DNA of 22,173 nt. Source: Pseudomonadota bacterium. Lineage in GTDB: Bacteria > Pseudomonadota > Alphaproteobacteria > Rhizobiales > Xanthobacteraceae. How positions within the stretch are numbered: position 1 is the first letter of the stretch; the number at the start of each line of letters is the position of its first letter. Shown here one piece after another: positions 7,249 to 14,276 of the stretch. Below the pieces are notes generated by a model. It saw nothing but the letters and a program-made list of their open reading frames with translations, searched no databases and was not told the origin of the DNA. A program made the position numbers and the translations under genes. The DNA is taken from the NCBI GenBank assembly GCA_963205465.1, contig CAUJKG010000010.1:1-22173 (forward strand), read 5' to 3'.

Positions 7249-7989
7249 ATGGCTGCCGCACTTGGGTTCAAAAATTTAACGCTGGGCTATGATCGTCATC
7301 CCGCAGTGCATCATCTGAGCGGGGAGATTGCGGAAGGCACGCTGCTTGCCGTGGTCGGGCCCAACGGGGCCGGCAAGTCCACGCTTCTGAAAGGCATTGT
7401 CGGCGTCGTGCATCCGCTCGGCGGACAGATTGCGCGCCATGGGATCGATCCGAAAGACATCGCCTATCTTCCGCAGATCGCGGAGATCGATCGCAGTTTT
7501 CCGATTTCGGTGTTCGATCTCGTAGCCATGGGGCTCTGGAAGCGCGCGGGCTTATTGGGAGGGATCGGCAAGGCCGATCGCGTGAAGATCGAGACGGCGA
7601 TCGATGGCGTAGGCCTGCGCGGGTTCGAGCATCGCGCCATCGGCACGCTCTCGGGCGGGCAGATGCAGCGCGCGCTGTTTGCGCGGCTTCTGCTGCAGGA
7701 TGCGCGCGTGATCCTGCTCGACGAGCCTTTCGCCTCGCTCGATTCCAAAACGGTTTCCGATCTCCTGGAACTCGTGCATCGCTGGCATGGTGAAAAGCGC
7801 ACCGTGGTCGCGGTGCTGCACGACTTTGAGATGGTCCGGCAGCATTTCCCCGAAGCGCTTCTGCTCGCGCGCGAGCCGGTGGCCTGGGGCCGGACTACCG
7901 AAACGCTTTCGCCGGAGAATCTCTTGAAGGCGCGCCGCATTAGCGAAGCGTTCGATGATCAGGACGGCAACAGCGAGGATGAGGCCTGA
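7249..7989 (+). CDS. znuC: Zinc/manganese-type ABC transporter ATP-binding protein (ZnuC-like)
   Basis: Cytoplasmic ATPase, 246 aa, of a metal ABC importer. Motifs are Walker A GPNGAGKST (37-45), Q-loop YLPQ (73-76), signature LSGGQMQRALFARLL (134-148), Walker B VILLDEP (154-160), D-loop SLD (163-165) and the H-loop His191 (AVLHD). The YLPQ...IDRSFPISVFDLVAMG stretch is characteristic of the ZnuC/MntB/TroB branch. The ATG at 7249 is the first good start after the microprotein. It is followed 12 nt later by a matching permease. Specificity for zinc rather than manganese is inferred from the downstream COG0523 GTPase and the palindrome upstream; the symbol is family-level. Confidence 0.88.
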   Translation: MAAALGFKNLTLGYDRHPAVHHLSGEIAEGTLLAVVGPNGAGKSTLLKGIVGVVHPLGGQIARHGIDPKDIAYLPQIAEIDRSFPISVFDLVAMGLWKRAGLLGGIGKADRVKIETAIDGVGLRGFEHRAIGTLSGGQMQRALFARLLLQDARVILLDEPFASLDSKTVSDLLELVHRWHGEKRTVVAVLHDFEMVRQHFPEALLLAREPVAWGRTTETLSPENLLKARRISEAFDDQDGNSEDEA

Positions 7990-8001
7990 GGGCTGCTTGC
8001 C

Positions 8002-8868
8002 ATGTACGAATTTTTCATCGCGCCTTTTTCCGAGTTCGACTTCATGCGCCGTGCGCTCGCGGGCGTCATCATTCTTTCTTTGAGTGCCGCACCCATTGGC
8101 ATCTTCCTGATGTTGCGGCGCATGTCGCTTGCCGGTGACGTCATGGCGCACGCAATCCTGCCGGGTGCTGCGCTCGGCTTTCTCGTGGCGGGACTCGATC
8201 TCTTCGCGATGACGGTGGGTGGCATTGCTGCCGGGATTACGGTGGCGGTTGCGGCCGGTCTCGTCGCGCGCTTCACGGAACTGAAAGAAGACGCCGCACT
8301 CGCTGCCTTCTATCTCGTCTCGCTCGCGCTCGGCGTGACGCTGATTTCGCTCAAAGGTTCGAACGTCGATCTCTTTCGCGTGTTGTTCGGCTCGGTGCTG
8401 GCGCTCGATAATGCGACGCTCCTCGTCATTGCATCGTTCACGACCTTCAGCCTGTTCGCGCTGGCGCTGATCTGGCGGCCGCTGGTGCTCGAATGCGTCG
8501 ATCCCGGTTTCCTGCGCTCCGTGAGCGGATCGGGAACCCTGGTGCATCTGCTTTTCCTCGCGCTGGTCGTGCTGAACCTCGTTGCCGCGTTTCATGCGCT
8601 CGGCACCTTGCTCGCGGTCGGCATGATGATGCTTCCCGCTGCGGCCGCGCGCTTCTGGACCCAGGACGTGACGCGCATGGCTGCCATCTCGGTGCTGATC
8701 GGCGTGCTTTCGGGGGTCGCAGGACTGCTGGTTTCGTTCCACGCCAATCTGCCGACCGGGCCGGCCGTCATTCTTGCGGCCGGCAGCGTTTACGGGGTTT
8801 CCGTGCTGCTTGGGCCTGTCGGCGGTTTGCGCAAGCGCTTCTCGCCGGGCCGCCATCTTGAGGCTTGA
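8002..8868 (+). CDS. znuB: Zinc/manganese-type ABC transporter permease (ZnuB-like)
   Basis: Inner-membrane permease, 288 aa, ABC-3 family. It starts MYEFFIAPFSEFDFMRRALA and has about eight hydrophobic segments. The stretch LMLRRMSLAGDVMAHAILPG (about 36-55) is the family signature for metal ABC permeases, and the helices near HALGTLLAVGMMMLPAAAAR (about 208-227) are also typical. It lies 12 nt after the ATPase gene. No ZnuA-type binding protein is encoded in the window, so the importer must use one encoded elsewhere. A short hairpin (GAGGC-TTGA-GCCTC, 8860-8873) covers the stop codon but has no T-run. Confidence 0.88.
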   Translation: MYEFFIAPFSEFDFMRRALAGVIILSLSAAPIGIFLMLRRMSLAGDVMAHAILPGAALGFLVAGLDLFAMTVGGIAAGITVAVAAGLVARFTELKEDAALAAFYLVSLALGVTLISLKGSNVDLFRVLFGSVLALDNATLLVIASFTTFSLFALALIWRPLVLECVDPGFLRSVSGSGTLVHLLFLALVVLNLVAAFHALGTLLAVGMMMLPAAAARFWTQDVTRMAAISVLIGVLSGVAGLLVSFHANLPTGPAVILAAGSVYGVSVLLGPVGGLRKRFSPGRHLEA

Positions 8869-8922
8869 GCCTCGTCACCCCCGCGCCTATATCCCCGCCT
8901 TAACCTTGCGAGACGCGTGTTC

Positions 8923-9885
8923 ATGTCCGACAAAATCCCCGTCACGGTGCTGACCGGCTATCTCGGCGCTGGAAAAACCACACTCCTCAACCGCATTTTG
9001 TCCGAACCGCACGGCAAGAAATACGCCGTGATCGTCAACGAATTCGGCGAGATCGGCATCGATAACGATCTCATCGTCGGCGCGGACGAAGAAGTATTCG
9101 AGATGAACAACGGTTGCGTGTGCTGCACCGTGCGCGGCGATCTCATCCGTATCATCGACGGCCTTTTGAAGCGCAAGGGAAAATTCGACGGCATTCTGGT
9201 GGAGACCACCGGTCTCGCCGATCCCGCGCCGGTCGCGCAGACCTTCTTCGTCGATGAAACCGTGAGCGGGAAGACCGCGCTCGATGCCGTGGTGACGGTG
9301 GTCGATGCGAAATTCCTCAAGGATCGCCTGAAAGATGCGCCGGAAGCGAAAAACCAGATCGCTTTCGCCGATGTGCTCGTGCTCAACAAGACCGATCTCG
9401 TGACACCGGAAGAACTGAAAGAAGTCGAGCTTCGTATCCGCGCGATCAATCCTTTCGCGAAAATCCATCGCACCGCGCGCGGCGCGATTGCGCTGGACGC
9501 GGTACTCTCGCAGGGCGCGTTCGATCTCGACCGGATTCTTGCAATCGAGCCGCATTTCCTCGAAGGCGCGCATCACCACCACGATGAGGAGGTGCAGTCG
9601 TTCTCGTTCTCCACCGACAAACCGCTCGATCCGAAGACCTTTTTTGCCTGGATCGATAACGTTAGCCAGATTCAGGGGCCGAATATCCTGCGCGCCAAGG
9701 GCATTCTTTCATTCAAGGACGACGACGAGCGCTATGTCATGCAGGGCGTGCACATGATGTTCGAGGGCGATCATCAGCGCGCCTGGCGGGCAGACGAAAA
9801 GCGCGAAAGCCGCATGGTTTTCATCGGCCGCGATCTCAACCAGAAAGCGTTGCGAGAGGGCTTCGAAGCCTGTGTGGCGCAATAA
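8923..9885 (+). CDS. COG0523/CobW-family GTPase, zinc metallochaperone-like (ZigA/ZagA type)
   Basis: Cytoplasmic G3E GTPase, 320 aa. Motifs are Walker A GYLGAGKTT (12-20), the metal-binding CVCC (65-68) within NNGCVCCTVRGDL, the switch/Walker B region ETTGLADP (94-101), NKTDL (155-159) for guanine recognition, an HHHH cluster (217-220), and a C-terminal CobW_C domain (from about 226). Family members deliver zinc to client enzymes under scarcity; other members serve cobalamin or nitrile hydratase. Position after znuCB and absence of cobalamin genes favour the zinc role. The ATG at 8923 is preferred; an in-frame GTG lies at 8917. The 54-nt gap after znuB is compatible with one operon. Confidence 0.9.
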   Translation: MSDKIPVTVLTGYLGAGKTTLLNRILSEPHGKKYAVIVNEFGEIGIDNDLIVGADEEVFEMNNGCVCCTVRGDLIRIIDGLLKRKGKFDGILVETTGLADPAPVAQTFFVDETVSGKTALDAVVTVVDAKFLKDRLKDAPEAKNQIAFADVLVLNKTDLVTPEELKEVELRIRAINPFAKIHRTARGAIALDAVLSQGAFDLDRILAIEPHFLEGAHHHHDEEVQSFSFSTDKPLDPKTFFAWIDNVSQIQGPNILRAKGILSFKDDDERYVMQGVHMMFEGDHQRAWRADEKRESRMVFIGRDLNQKALREGFEACVAQ

Positions 9886-9921
9886 TTTGCAAGGCCGGGG
9901 CCGGCGCAGGTATAAAGCGGA

Positions 9922-10059
9922 ATGATCAAGCGGATTGCCACGCTCACGCTGCTCGGCGCCCTCGCGGTTTCGGTTTCCGGCTGCGACAAGTGCGGCGACT
10001 GGCTGAAGCCCAAAGGTCCGTTCGGACTCGGCGTCTGCAAGACCGACAGCACGCGCTAA
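9922..10059 (+). CDS. Small Cys-containing lipoprotein (45 aa)
   Basis: Short ORF between the GTPase and WD40 genes. It encodes MIKRIATLTLLGALAVSVSG followed by CDKCGDWLKPKGPFGLGVCK. A positive N-region, a hydrophobic core and the lipobox VSG-C predict signal peptidase II cleavage and a mature lipoprotein of about 25 residues anchored to a membrane. The mature part keeps three cysteines: the lipidated one, one three residues later (CDKC), and one near the end (GVCK). It begins 36 nt after the GTPase stop and ends 10 nt before the WD40 start, so it fits the operon. Function unknown; metal binding or a disulfide between the two free Cys are possibilities. Confidence 0.68.
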   Translation: MIKRIATLTLLGALAVSVSGCDKCGDWLKPKGPFGLGVCKTDSTR

Positions 10060-10069
10060 GTTCACCTCC

Positions 10070-11059
10070 ATGACCGAAAATGAAGTTCGCTCTGTCGCTG
10101 AACTGGTGACGTCCTGCGAAGCCGGTGCGCATATCGTGACTGCCGGCTTTCTCGGAGACGAGGCAGCCTTTGCCACCGGCGAAGGCGAAGTGGTTTTTCT
10201 GGACGGCAGGAAAGCCGCGGCGCATCCGGGCGGCTCGATCCTCGAAGCGGTTTTCGACGGCGCGCGGGTTGTCACGGCGGGCGATGACGGGCGCGTGGTT
10301 GCAACCGGTGCGGAAGGCAACAGCGAGACACTTGCCGAAGTGAAGAACAAGTGGGTCGATCATGTTGCGCTGGGTCCGGACGGCGCGCTTGCCTGGTCGG
10401 CGGGCAAAACGGCTTATGTAAAAACGAAGAAAGGCGAGCGTTCCTTTGAAGCGCCGAGCACCGTCGGGGGCCTCGCGTTTGCGCCGAAGGGATTTCGCCT
10501 CGCGGTCGCGCATTACAACGGCGTCTCGCTCTGGTTTCCGAATTCGGATGCCAAGCCCGAGTTCCTGGAGTGGAAAGGCTCGCATCTTTGCCTGCGCTGG
10601 TCGCCGGACGGAAAGTTTCTGGTTACGACCATGCAGGAGAACGCGCTGCACGGCTGGCGGATCGCCGACAGCAAGCACATGCGCATGTCCGGCTATCCCG
10701 CGCGCATCCGCTCATTCTGCTTCAGTCATGACGGCAAGTGGCTTGCGACCTCGGGTGCGGAGGCTGTGGTGATGTGGCCGTTCGCGTCGAAAGACGGGCC
10801 GATGGGAAAAGAACCCGACATGCTCGCCAGTGCGCGGCAAGGTTCGCGCGTCACCTGCGTTTCGTTCCATCCGAGCAGCCAGGCGCTGAGCGTCGGTTAC
10901 AGCGACGGCATGGTGATGATGGCGAGGATGTCGGACGGCGCGGAAATTCTTGTGCGCGGTCCCGAAGGCGGCGAGGTGACGGCTCTCGCCTGGCATCGGA
11001 GCGGGATGTCGCTCGCTTATGGCACCGACGAAGGCAAGGCGGGTGTTCTCAACCTCTAA
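10070..11059 (+). CDS. WD40-repeat beta-propeller protein
   Basis: Protein of 329 aa without signal peptide or membrane helix, so probably cytoplasmic. Repeating units of about 40-45 residues are visible, with blade-like strings such as VGGLAFAPKGFRLAVAHYNG, LCLRWSPDGKFLVTT, IRSFCFSHDGKWLATSGAEA, VTCVSFHPSSQALSVGYSDG and VTALAWHRSGMSLAYGTDEG. The length suits one seven-bladed propeller. WD40 proteins are scaffolds and lack a catalytic signature; I infer a partner role for the zinc block because it follows the GTPase and lipoprotein closely and ends the unit at a strong terminator. An alternative is an unrelated passenger gene. Confidence 0.85.
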   Translation: MTENEVRSVAELVTSCEAGAHIVTAGFLGDEAAFATGEGEVVFLDGRKAAAHPGGSILEAVFDGARVVTAGDDGRVVATGAEGNSETLAEVKNKWVDHVALGPDGALAWSAGKTAYVKTKKGERSFEAPSTVGGLAFAPKGFRLAVAHYNGVSLWFPNSDAKPEFLEWKGSHLCLRWSPDGKFLVTTMQENALHGWRIADSKHMRMSGYPARIRSFCFSHDGKWLATSGAEAVVMWPFASKDGPMGKEPDMLASARQGSRVTCVSFHPSSQALSVGYSDGMVMMARMSDGAEILVRGPEGGEVTALAWHRSGMSLAYGTDEGKAGVLNL

Positions 11060-11061
11060 GA

Positions 11062-11097
11062 AAAACGCCCCCGCTTTCGGCGGGGGCGTTTTGTTTT
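11062..11097. terminator. Bidirectional intrinsic terminator
   Basis: AAAACGCCCCCGC (11062-11074), loop TTTCG, then GCGGGGGCGTTTT (11080-11092) is a perfect 13-bp stem. It is followed by GTTTT on the plus strand and by a T-run on the minus strand from the plus-strand A-run. It lies between the convergent stops of the WD40 gene (11059) and homospermidine synthase (11096) and serves both. Confidence 0.92.
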
Positions 11098-12526
11098 AGC
11101 GCACCAGAATGTTCTTGAACTGCCAGGGATCGGAAGTGTCGAGATCTTCCGGGAACAGTCCGCCGCGATTATCGAGCGGCGTCCAGTCGGTATAGGTGCC
11201 GATCACGGGGCCGAGATAAGGCGATTGCACTTCGAGGCAGCGCTTGAAGTCCACCTCGTCGGCTTCGACGACGCCGGCGTTCGGGTTCTCGATTGCCCAG
11301 ACCATGCCGGCGAGAATCGCCGACGTCACCTGCAGGCCGGTTGCGTTCTGATAGGGCGCGATGTCGCGGGTTTCTTCGATCGAAAGCTGCGAGCCATACC
11401 AGTAGGCGTTGTTCTTGTGGCCATAGAGCAGCACGCCGAGTTCGTCGATACCGTCGACGATCTCGTTCTCTTCGAGAATGTGCCACTTCGGCTGCGCGTT
11501 GCCGCCGTTGCCGAACATCTCGTGCAGCGACAGCACCGCGTCGTTCGAGGGGTGATAGGCATAGTGACAGGTCGGGCGATGCGCGACCTTGCCGTTCTCA
11601 CGCAGTGTGAAGTAGTCCGCGATCGAGATCGCCTCGTTATGGGTGACGAGGAAGCCGTATTGCGGGCCCGGCGTCGGGCACCAGCTGCGAACGCGCGTGT
11701 TTGCGCCCGGCTGCATCAGGTAGACGGCGGCCCCGCAGCCTTTCGCATGGTGGCGGAGCGATTGCGGCTCCCACTTTTCGTGCGTGCCCCAGCCGAGTTC
11801 GGCCGGCTGCAAGCCTTCCGATACGAAGCCGTCCACCGACCAGGTGTTGACGAAGACGTTGAGCGGCTTCGGCACCGAGGAGCGCTGGGTGTCGCGCTCG
11901 GCGATGTGGATGCCTTTCACGCCGGCATCGCGCATCAGCCGCGCCCAGCCGTCGCGGTCTTTCGGAATGTCGTTGCCAAGGCCGAGGTCGGCGGCGACGT
12001 TCAGGAGCGCCTGCTTCACGAACCACGAGACCATGCCCGGATTGGCGCCGCAGCAGTTCACCGCGGTGATGCCGGGGCCGAGCTTCTTTTTCGCGTCGAG
12101 AATGATCTCGCGTAGCGCGTAATTGGTGCGGTTCTCGGTCGGCATTTTTTCGTCGAAGTAGAAGCCCTTCCAGGGCTCCGCGACGGTATCGACGTAGAAG
12201 GCATCGAGTTCGCGACAGAGCTCGATCACGGCGAGCGAGGAAACGTCCACCGAGACGTTGACGCAGAAGCCGCGGCCCTTGTCGGATTTGAGAAGCGGGG
12301 TCAGCACCTCGCGGTAGTTGGCCGGCGTCAGCGCGGTCTGCACGAAGCGGATGCCGCGTTCGTCAAGCAAATGGCGGTTCGCGTCCGAAGGGTCGATCAC
12401 GACGAGTTTCGATTTATCGAACTCGAAGTGACGCTCCAGCAACGGCAGCATGCCTCGGCCAATCGAGCCGAATCCGATCATCACGACGGGACCGTCGATC
12501 CGGTGATACACCGGCCACTTGCTCAT
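11096..12526 (-). CDS. hss: Homospermidine synthase
   Basis: NAD-dependent enzyme, 476 aa (usual bacterial length), that forms sym-homospermidine from putrescine. The N-terminus MSKWPVYHRIDGPVVMIGFG with GFGSIGRG (18-25) is the Rossmann dinucleotide-binding site. Stretches such as VDTVAEPWKGFYFDEKMPTE, AVNCCGANPGMVSWFVKQAL and RPTCHYAYHPSNDAVLSLHE are typical of bacterial homospermidine synthase (saccharopine dehydrogenase-like fold). The ATG at 12526 has a strong Shine-Dalgarno GGAGGTG 3 nt upstream. It lies 228 nt downstream of ornithine decarboxylase, which makes its putrescine substrate, on the same strand. Confidence 0.95.
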   Translation of the reverse strand: MSKWPVYHRIDGPVVMIGFGSIGRGMLPLLERHFEFDKSKLVVIDPSDANRHLLDERGIRFVQTALTPANYREVLTPLLKSDKGRGFCVNVSVDVSSLAVIELCRELDAFYVDTVAEPWKGFYFDEKMPTENRTNYALREIILDAKKKLGPGITAVNCCGANPGMVSWFVKQALLNVAADLGLGNDIPKDRDGWARLMRDAGVKGIHIAERDTQRSSVPKPLNVFVNTWSVDGFVSEGLQPAELGWGTHEKWEPQSLRHHAKGCGAAVYLMQPGANTRVRSWCPTPGPQYGFLVTHNEAISIADYFTLRENGKVAHRPTCHYAYHPSNDAVLSLHEMFGNGGNAQPKWHILEENEIVDGIDELGVLLYGHKNNAYWYGSQLSIEETRDIAPYQNATGLQVTSAILAGMVWAIENPNAGVVEADEVDFKRCLEVQSPYLGPVIGTYTDWTPLDNRGGLFPEDLDTSDPWQFKNILVR

Positions 12527-12644
12527 TCACACCTCCATCAAGTTACGTTTGTACGTTCCATTTAGTTGTTTAGCGGCTTGGTGCGGGGCTGACGAATCTC
12601 AAGCGGTATCTAAGTCCGCAACGATCCACAGCCCCATTCTCTTG

Positions 12645-12693
12645 GAGCATCGCCTTGTCTGAAAACCGGTTTCCACTTTTCAGGGCCATGCTC
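12645..12693. repeat. Rhizobiales intergenic palindromic repeat
   Basis: The segment begins GAGCAT and ends CATGCTC, and it contains GAAAACCGGTTTCCACTTTT in the middle. This is the dispersed palindromic element found in many copies between genes in Bradyrhizobium and relatives, recognised from memory of its core. The outer arms pair imperfectly. It sits in the gap between ornithine decarboxylase and homospermidine synthase. Confidence 0.75.
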
Positions 12694-12701
12694 AACGTAG
12701 T

Positions 12702-12727
12702 TCGGGGCCCGCTTGCGCGAGCCCCGA
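12702..12727 (-). terminator. Hairpin after ornithine decarboxylase (weak terminator or mRNA-stability stem)
   Basis: On the minus strand TCGGGGCTCGC (12727-12717), loop GCAA and GCGGGCCCCGA (12712-12702) pair over 11 bp with one G-U. It begins 27 nt after the decarboxylase stop. No T-run follows, so efficient intrinsic termination is unlikely; it could protect the upstream mRNA 3' end or reduce read-through into homospermidine synthase. Confidence 0.55.
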
Positions 12728-12754
12728 GGGTCTTTGTAGCGGTTTTGGCGAAGA

Positions 12755-13885
12755 TCAGATGACGTAGGACTTCAATGGCTCAAAGCCGTTGAAGGCGACC
12801 GACGAATACGTCGTGGTGTAGGCACCGCACGCCTCGATCAGTACTTTGTCTCCGATCTCGAGCGAAACCGGCAACAGATACGGCGTCTTCTCGTAGAGCA
12901 CGTCCGCCGAATCGCAGGTCGGACCGGCAATGACGCAGGGCGCCATCACGTCGTCGTCCTTCTCCGTGCGGATCGGATAGCGGATCGCCTCTTCCATCGT
13001 CTCGGCGAGACCGCCGAACTTGCCGATGTCGAGATAGACCCAGCGCTGGTTGTCGGTCGCTGACTTCTTGGAAATCAGCACGACTTCCGCCTCGATCATG
13101 CCGGCAGCGCCGACCATGCCGCGGCCCGGCTCGATGATGGTTTCCGGGATGCGGTTACCGAAGTGCTTGCGCAGCGCACGGAAGATCGCCTGGCCGTATT
13201 CCTCGACCTTGGGGATGTCGCGCAGGTACTGCGCCGGGAAGCCGCCGCCCAGGTTGACCATCGACAGGTTGATGCCGCGCTCGGCCATCTCGCGGAAGAT
13301 CGCGCCCGAAGTCTTGAGCGCACGATCCCACGCTTTGACGTTGTTCTGCTGCGAACCGACATGGAACGAGATGCCGTGGGCGACGAGGCCCAGCTTGTGG
13401 GCGTGCTCGAGCACCTGCGGCGCCATCTCGGGCGCACAGCCGAATTTGCGCGACAGCGGCCACTCGGCGCCGGAGCCGTCGCAGAGGATGCGGCAGAATA
13501 CCTTCGAACCGGGCGCAACGCGCGCGATCTTCTCGACTTCGGCTTCGCAATCGACCGCGAAGAGGCGCACGCCGAGCGCGTAAGCGGCAGCGATGTCCTT
13601 TTCCTTCTTGATCGTGTTGCCGAAGGAGATGCGATCCGGCGTGCCGCCAGCCTGCATGACAAGGTCGATCTCGCCCATCGACGCGGTGTCGAAGCACGAG
13701 CCCATGTCGTTCAGGAGCTTCAGGATTTCAGGGGCAGGGTTCGCCTTCACCGCGTAGAAGACGCGGGTGTCCGGCAACGCCTTGGAAAAAGCATTGTAGT
13801 TCGAGCGCACGACGTCGAGGTCGACGACGAGGCGGGGGCCGTCTTCGCGGTGGCGTCGGAGAAACTGGCGGATGCGGTCGGTCAT
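12755..13885 (-). CDS. Ornithine decarboxylase, PLP fold type III (eukaryotic-like/alanine racemase fold)
   Basis: Converts ornithine to putrescine, 376 aa, PLP-dependent. Motifs are the PLP lysine Lys47 in YAVKANP (44-50), His175 in FHVGSQ (174-179), the phosphate-binding NLGGGFP (211-217) and EPGRG (252-256), the catalytic Cys324-Asp325 in GPTCDSAD (321-328), and Tyr356/Tyr360 in EACGAYTTTYSS (351-362). Some relatives also accept lysine; the neighbouring homospermidine synthase favours ornithine. The ATG at 13885 is chosen because GGAAGGGG lies 8 nt upstream. An upstream extension to 13954 would read through the Shine-Dalgarno and leader structure. Expression is probably controlled by the long structured leader upstream. 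Confidence 0.95.
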   Translation of the reverse strand: MTDRIRQFLRRHREDGPRLVVDLDVVRSNYNAFSKALPDTRVFYAVKANPAPEILKLLNDMGSCFDTASMGEIDLVMQAGGTPDRISFGNTIKKEKDIAAAYALGVRLFAVDCEAEVEKIARVAPGSKVFCRILCDGSGAEWPLSRKFGCAPEMAPQVLEHAHKLGLVAHGISFHVGSQQNNVKAWDRALKTSGAIFREMAERGINLSMVNLGGGFPAQYLRDIPKVEEYGQAIFRALRKHFGNRIPETIIEPGRGMVGAAGMIEAEVVLISKKSATDNQRWVYLDIGKFGGLAETMEEAIRYPIRTEKDDDVMAPCVIAGPTCDSADVLYEKTPYLLPVSLEIGDKVLIEACGAYTTTYSSVAFNGFEPLKSYVI

Positions 13886-14276
13886 TTCGGTGTCCCCTTC
13901 CAAGAAGACAGACGTTAACAACTGGACAGCACGGCTTCCCGCGGGTGCTCGCACGACAGATGTGCGAATACGCCACGAGCGGCTTGCTGCCCGCTCGAAC
14001 CCCGGCTGAGCCGGTCTTAAGCGCCGTTGATTGGAAGGGATGAACCCGTCCGCACGTCAGGCAAGGAGGTAGTGCCTCTTCGGCTTCCTGCGGCCACCTT
14101 CGGGGCGCCGCGCTGGACCAAAAAAGCCCTTACGTCGTTGCTTTAAGTCGCGTCCCTCGCGGAGAGCGGGGTTCGCCGGTTCCCTCCGGCTACTGGTTTG
14201 CCCGACGTCTTTCCGGCCTCTTGTCCGGGATCTCCGTCAACCAGCACACGACCACAGGCACGTGCGAAATTGGGCA
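13886..14276 (-). ncRNA. Structured ornithine decarboxylase mRNA leader (speF-type candidate)
   Basis: About 390 nt of untranslated leader from a candidate start near 14276. The half nearest the gene holds three hairpins: CCGGC-TCA-GCCGG (14014-14002), CGAGCGG-8 nt-CCGCTCG (13997-13976) and TCGCAC-7 nt-GTGCGA (13967-13949). They are enclosed by a 9-bp helix between 14039-14031 and the Shine-Dalgarno (13903-13895). Further upstream are CTGGTT/AACCAG (14244-14239 with 14198-14193), GCCGG/CCGGC (14190-14186 with 14179-14175) and an AGGCA/TGCCT hairpin whose loop contains ACCTCCT. The position and size match the speF leader RNA reported upstream of alphaproteobacterial ornithine decarboxylases; assignment to that family is from memory and context. 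Confidence 0.65.
13895..14039 (-). promoter_or_regulatory. Shine-Dalgarno-sequestering inverted repeat in the decarboxylase leader
   Basis: The plus strand has CCCTTCCAA at 13895-13903 and TTGGAAGGG at 14031-14039, a perfect 9-bp inverted repeat 127 nt apart. In the mRNA, CCCUUCCAA pairs with UUGGAAGGG, which is the decarboxylase Shine-Dalgarno, and one further U-G pair is possible. Pairing would close a three-hairpin junction and hide the ribosome-binding site. A local GGG-UUCAU-CCC hairpin could compete for the same CCC, offering an alternative state. Confidence 0.65.

Noticed and set aside
7552..8856. A 434-codon minus-strand frame across znuC and znuB
   Set aside because: It crosses the boundary of two clear plus-strand transporter genes and has low-complexity Arg/Glu/His composition.
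8860..8873. GAGGC-TTGA-GCCTC hairpin as a terminator after znuB
   Set aside because: Only 5 bp and no T-run, so probably not a terminator; the following GTPase gene may well be read from the same transcript.
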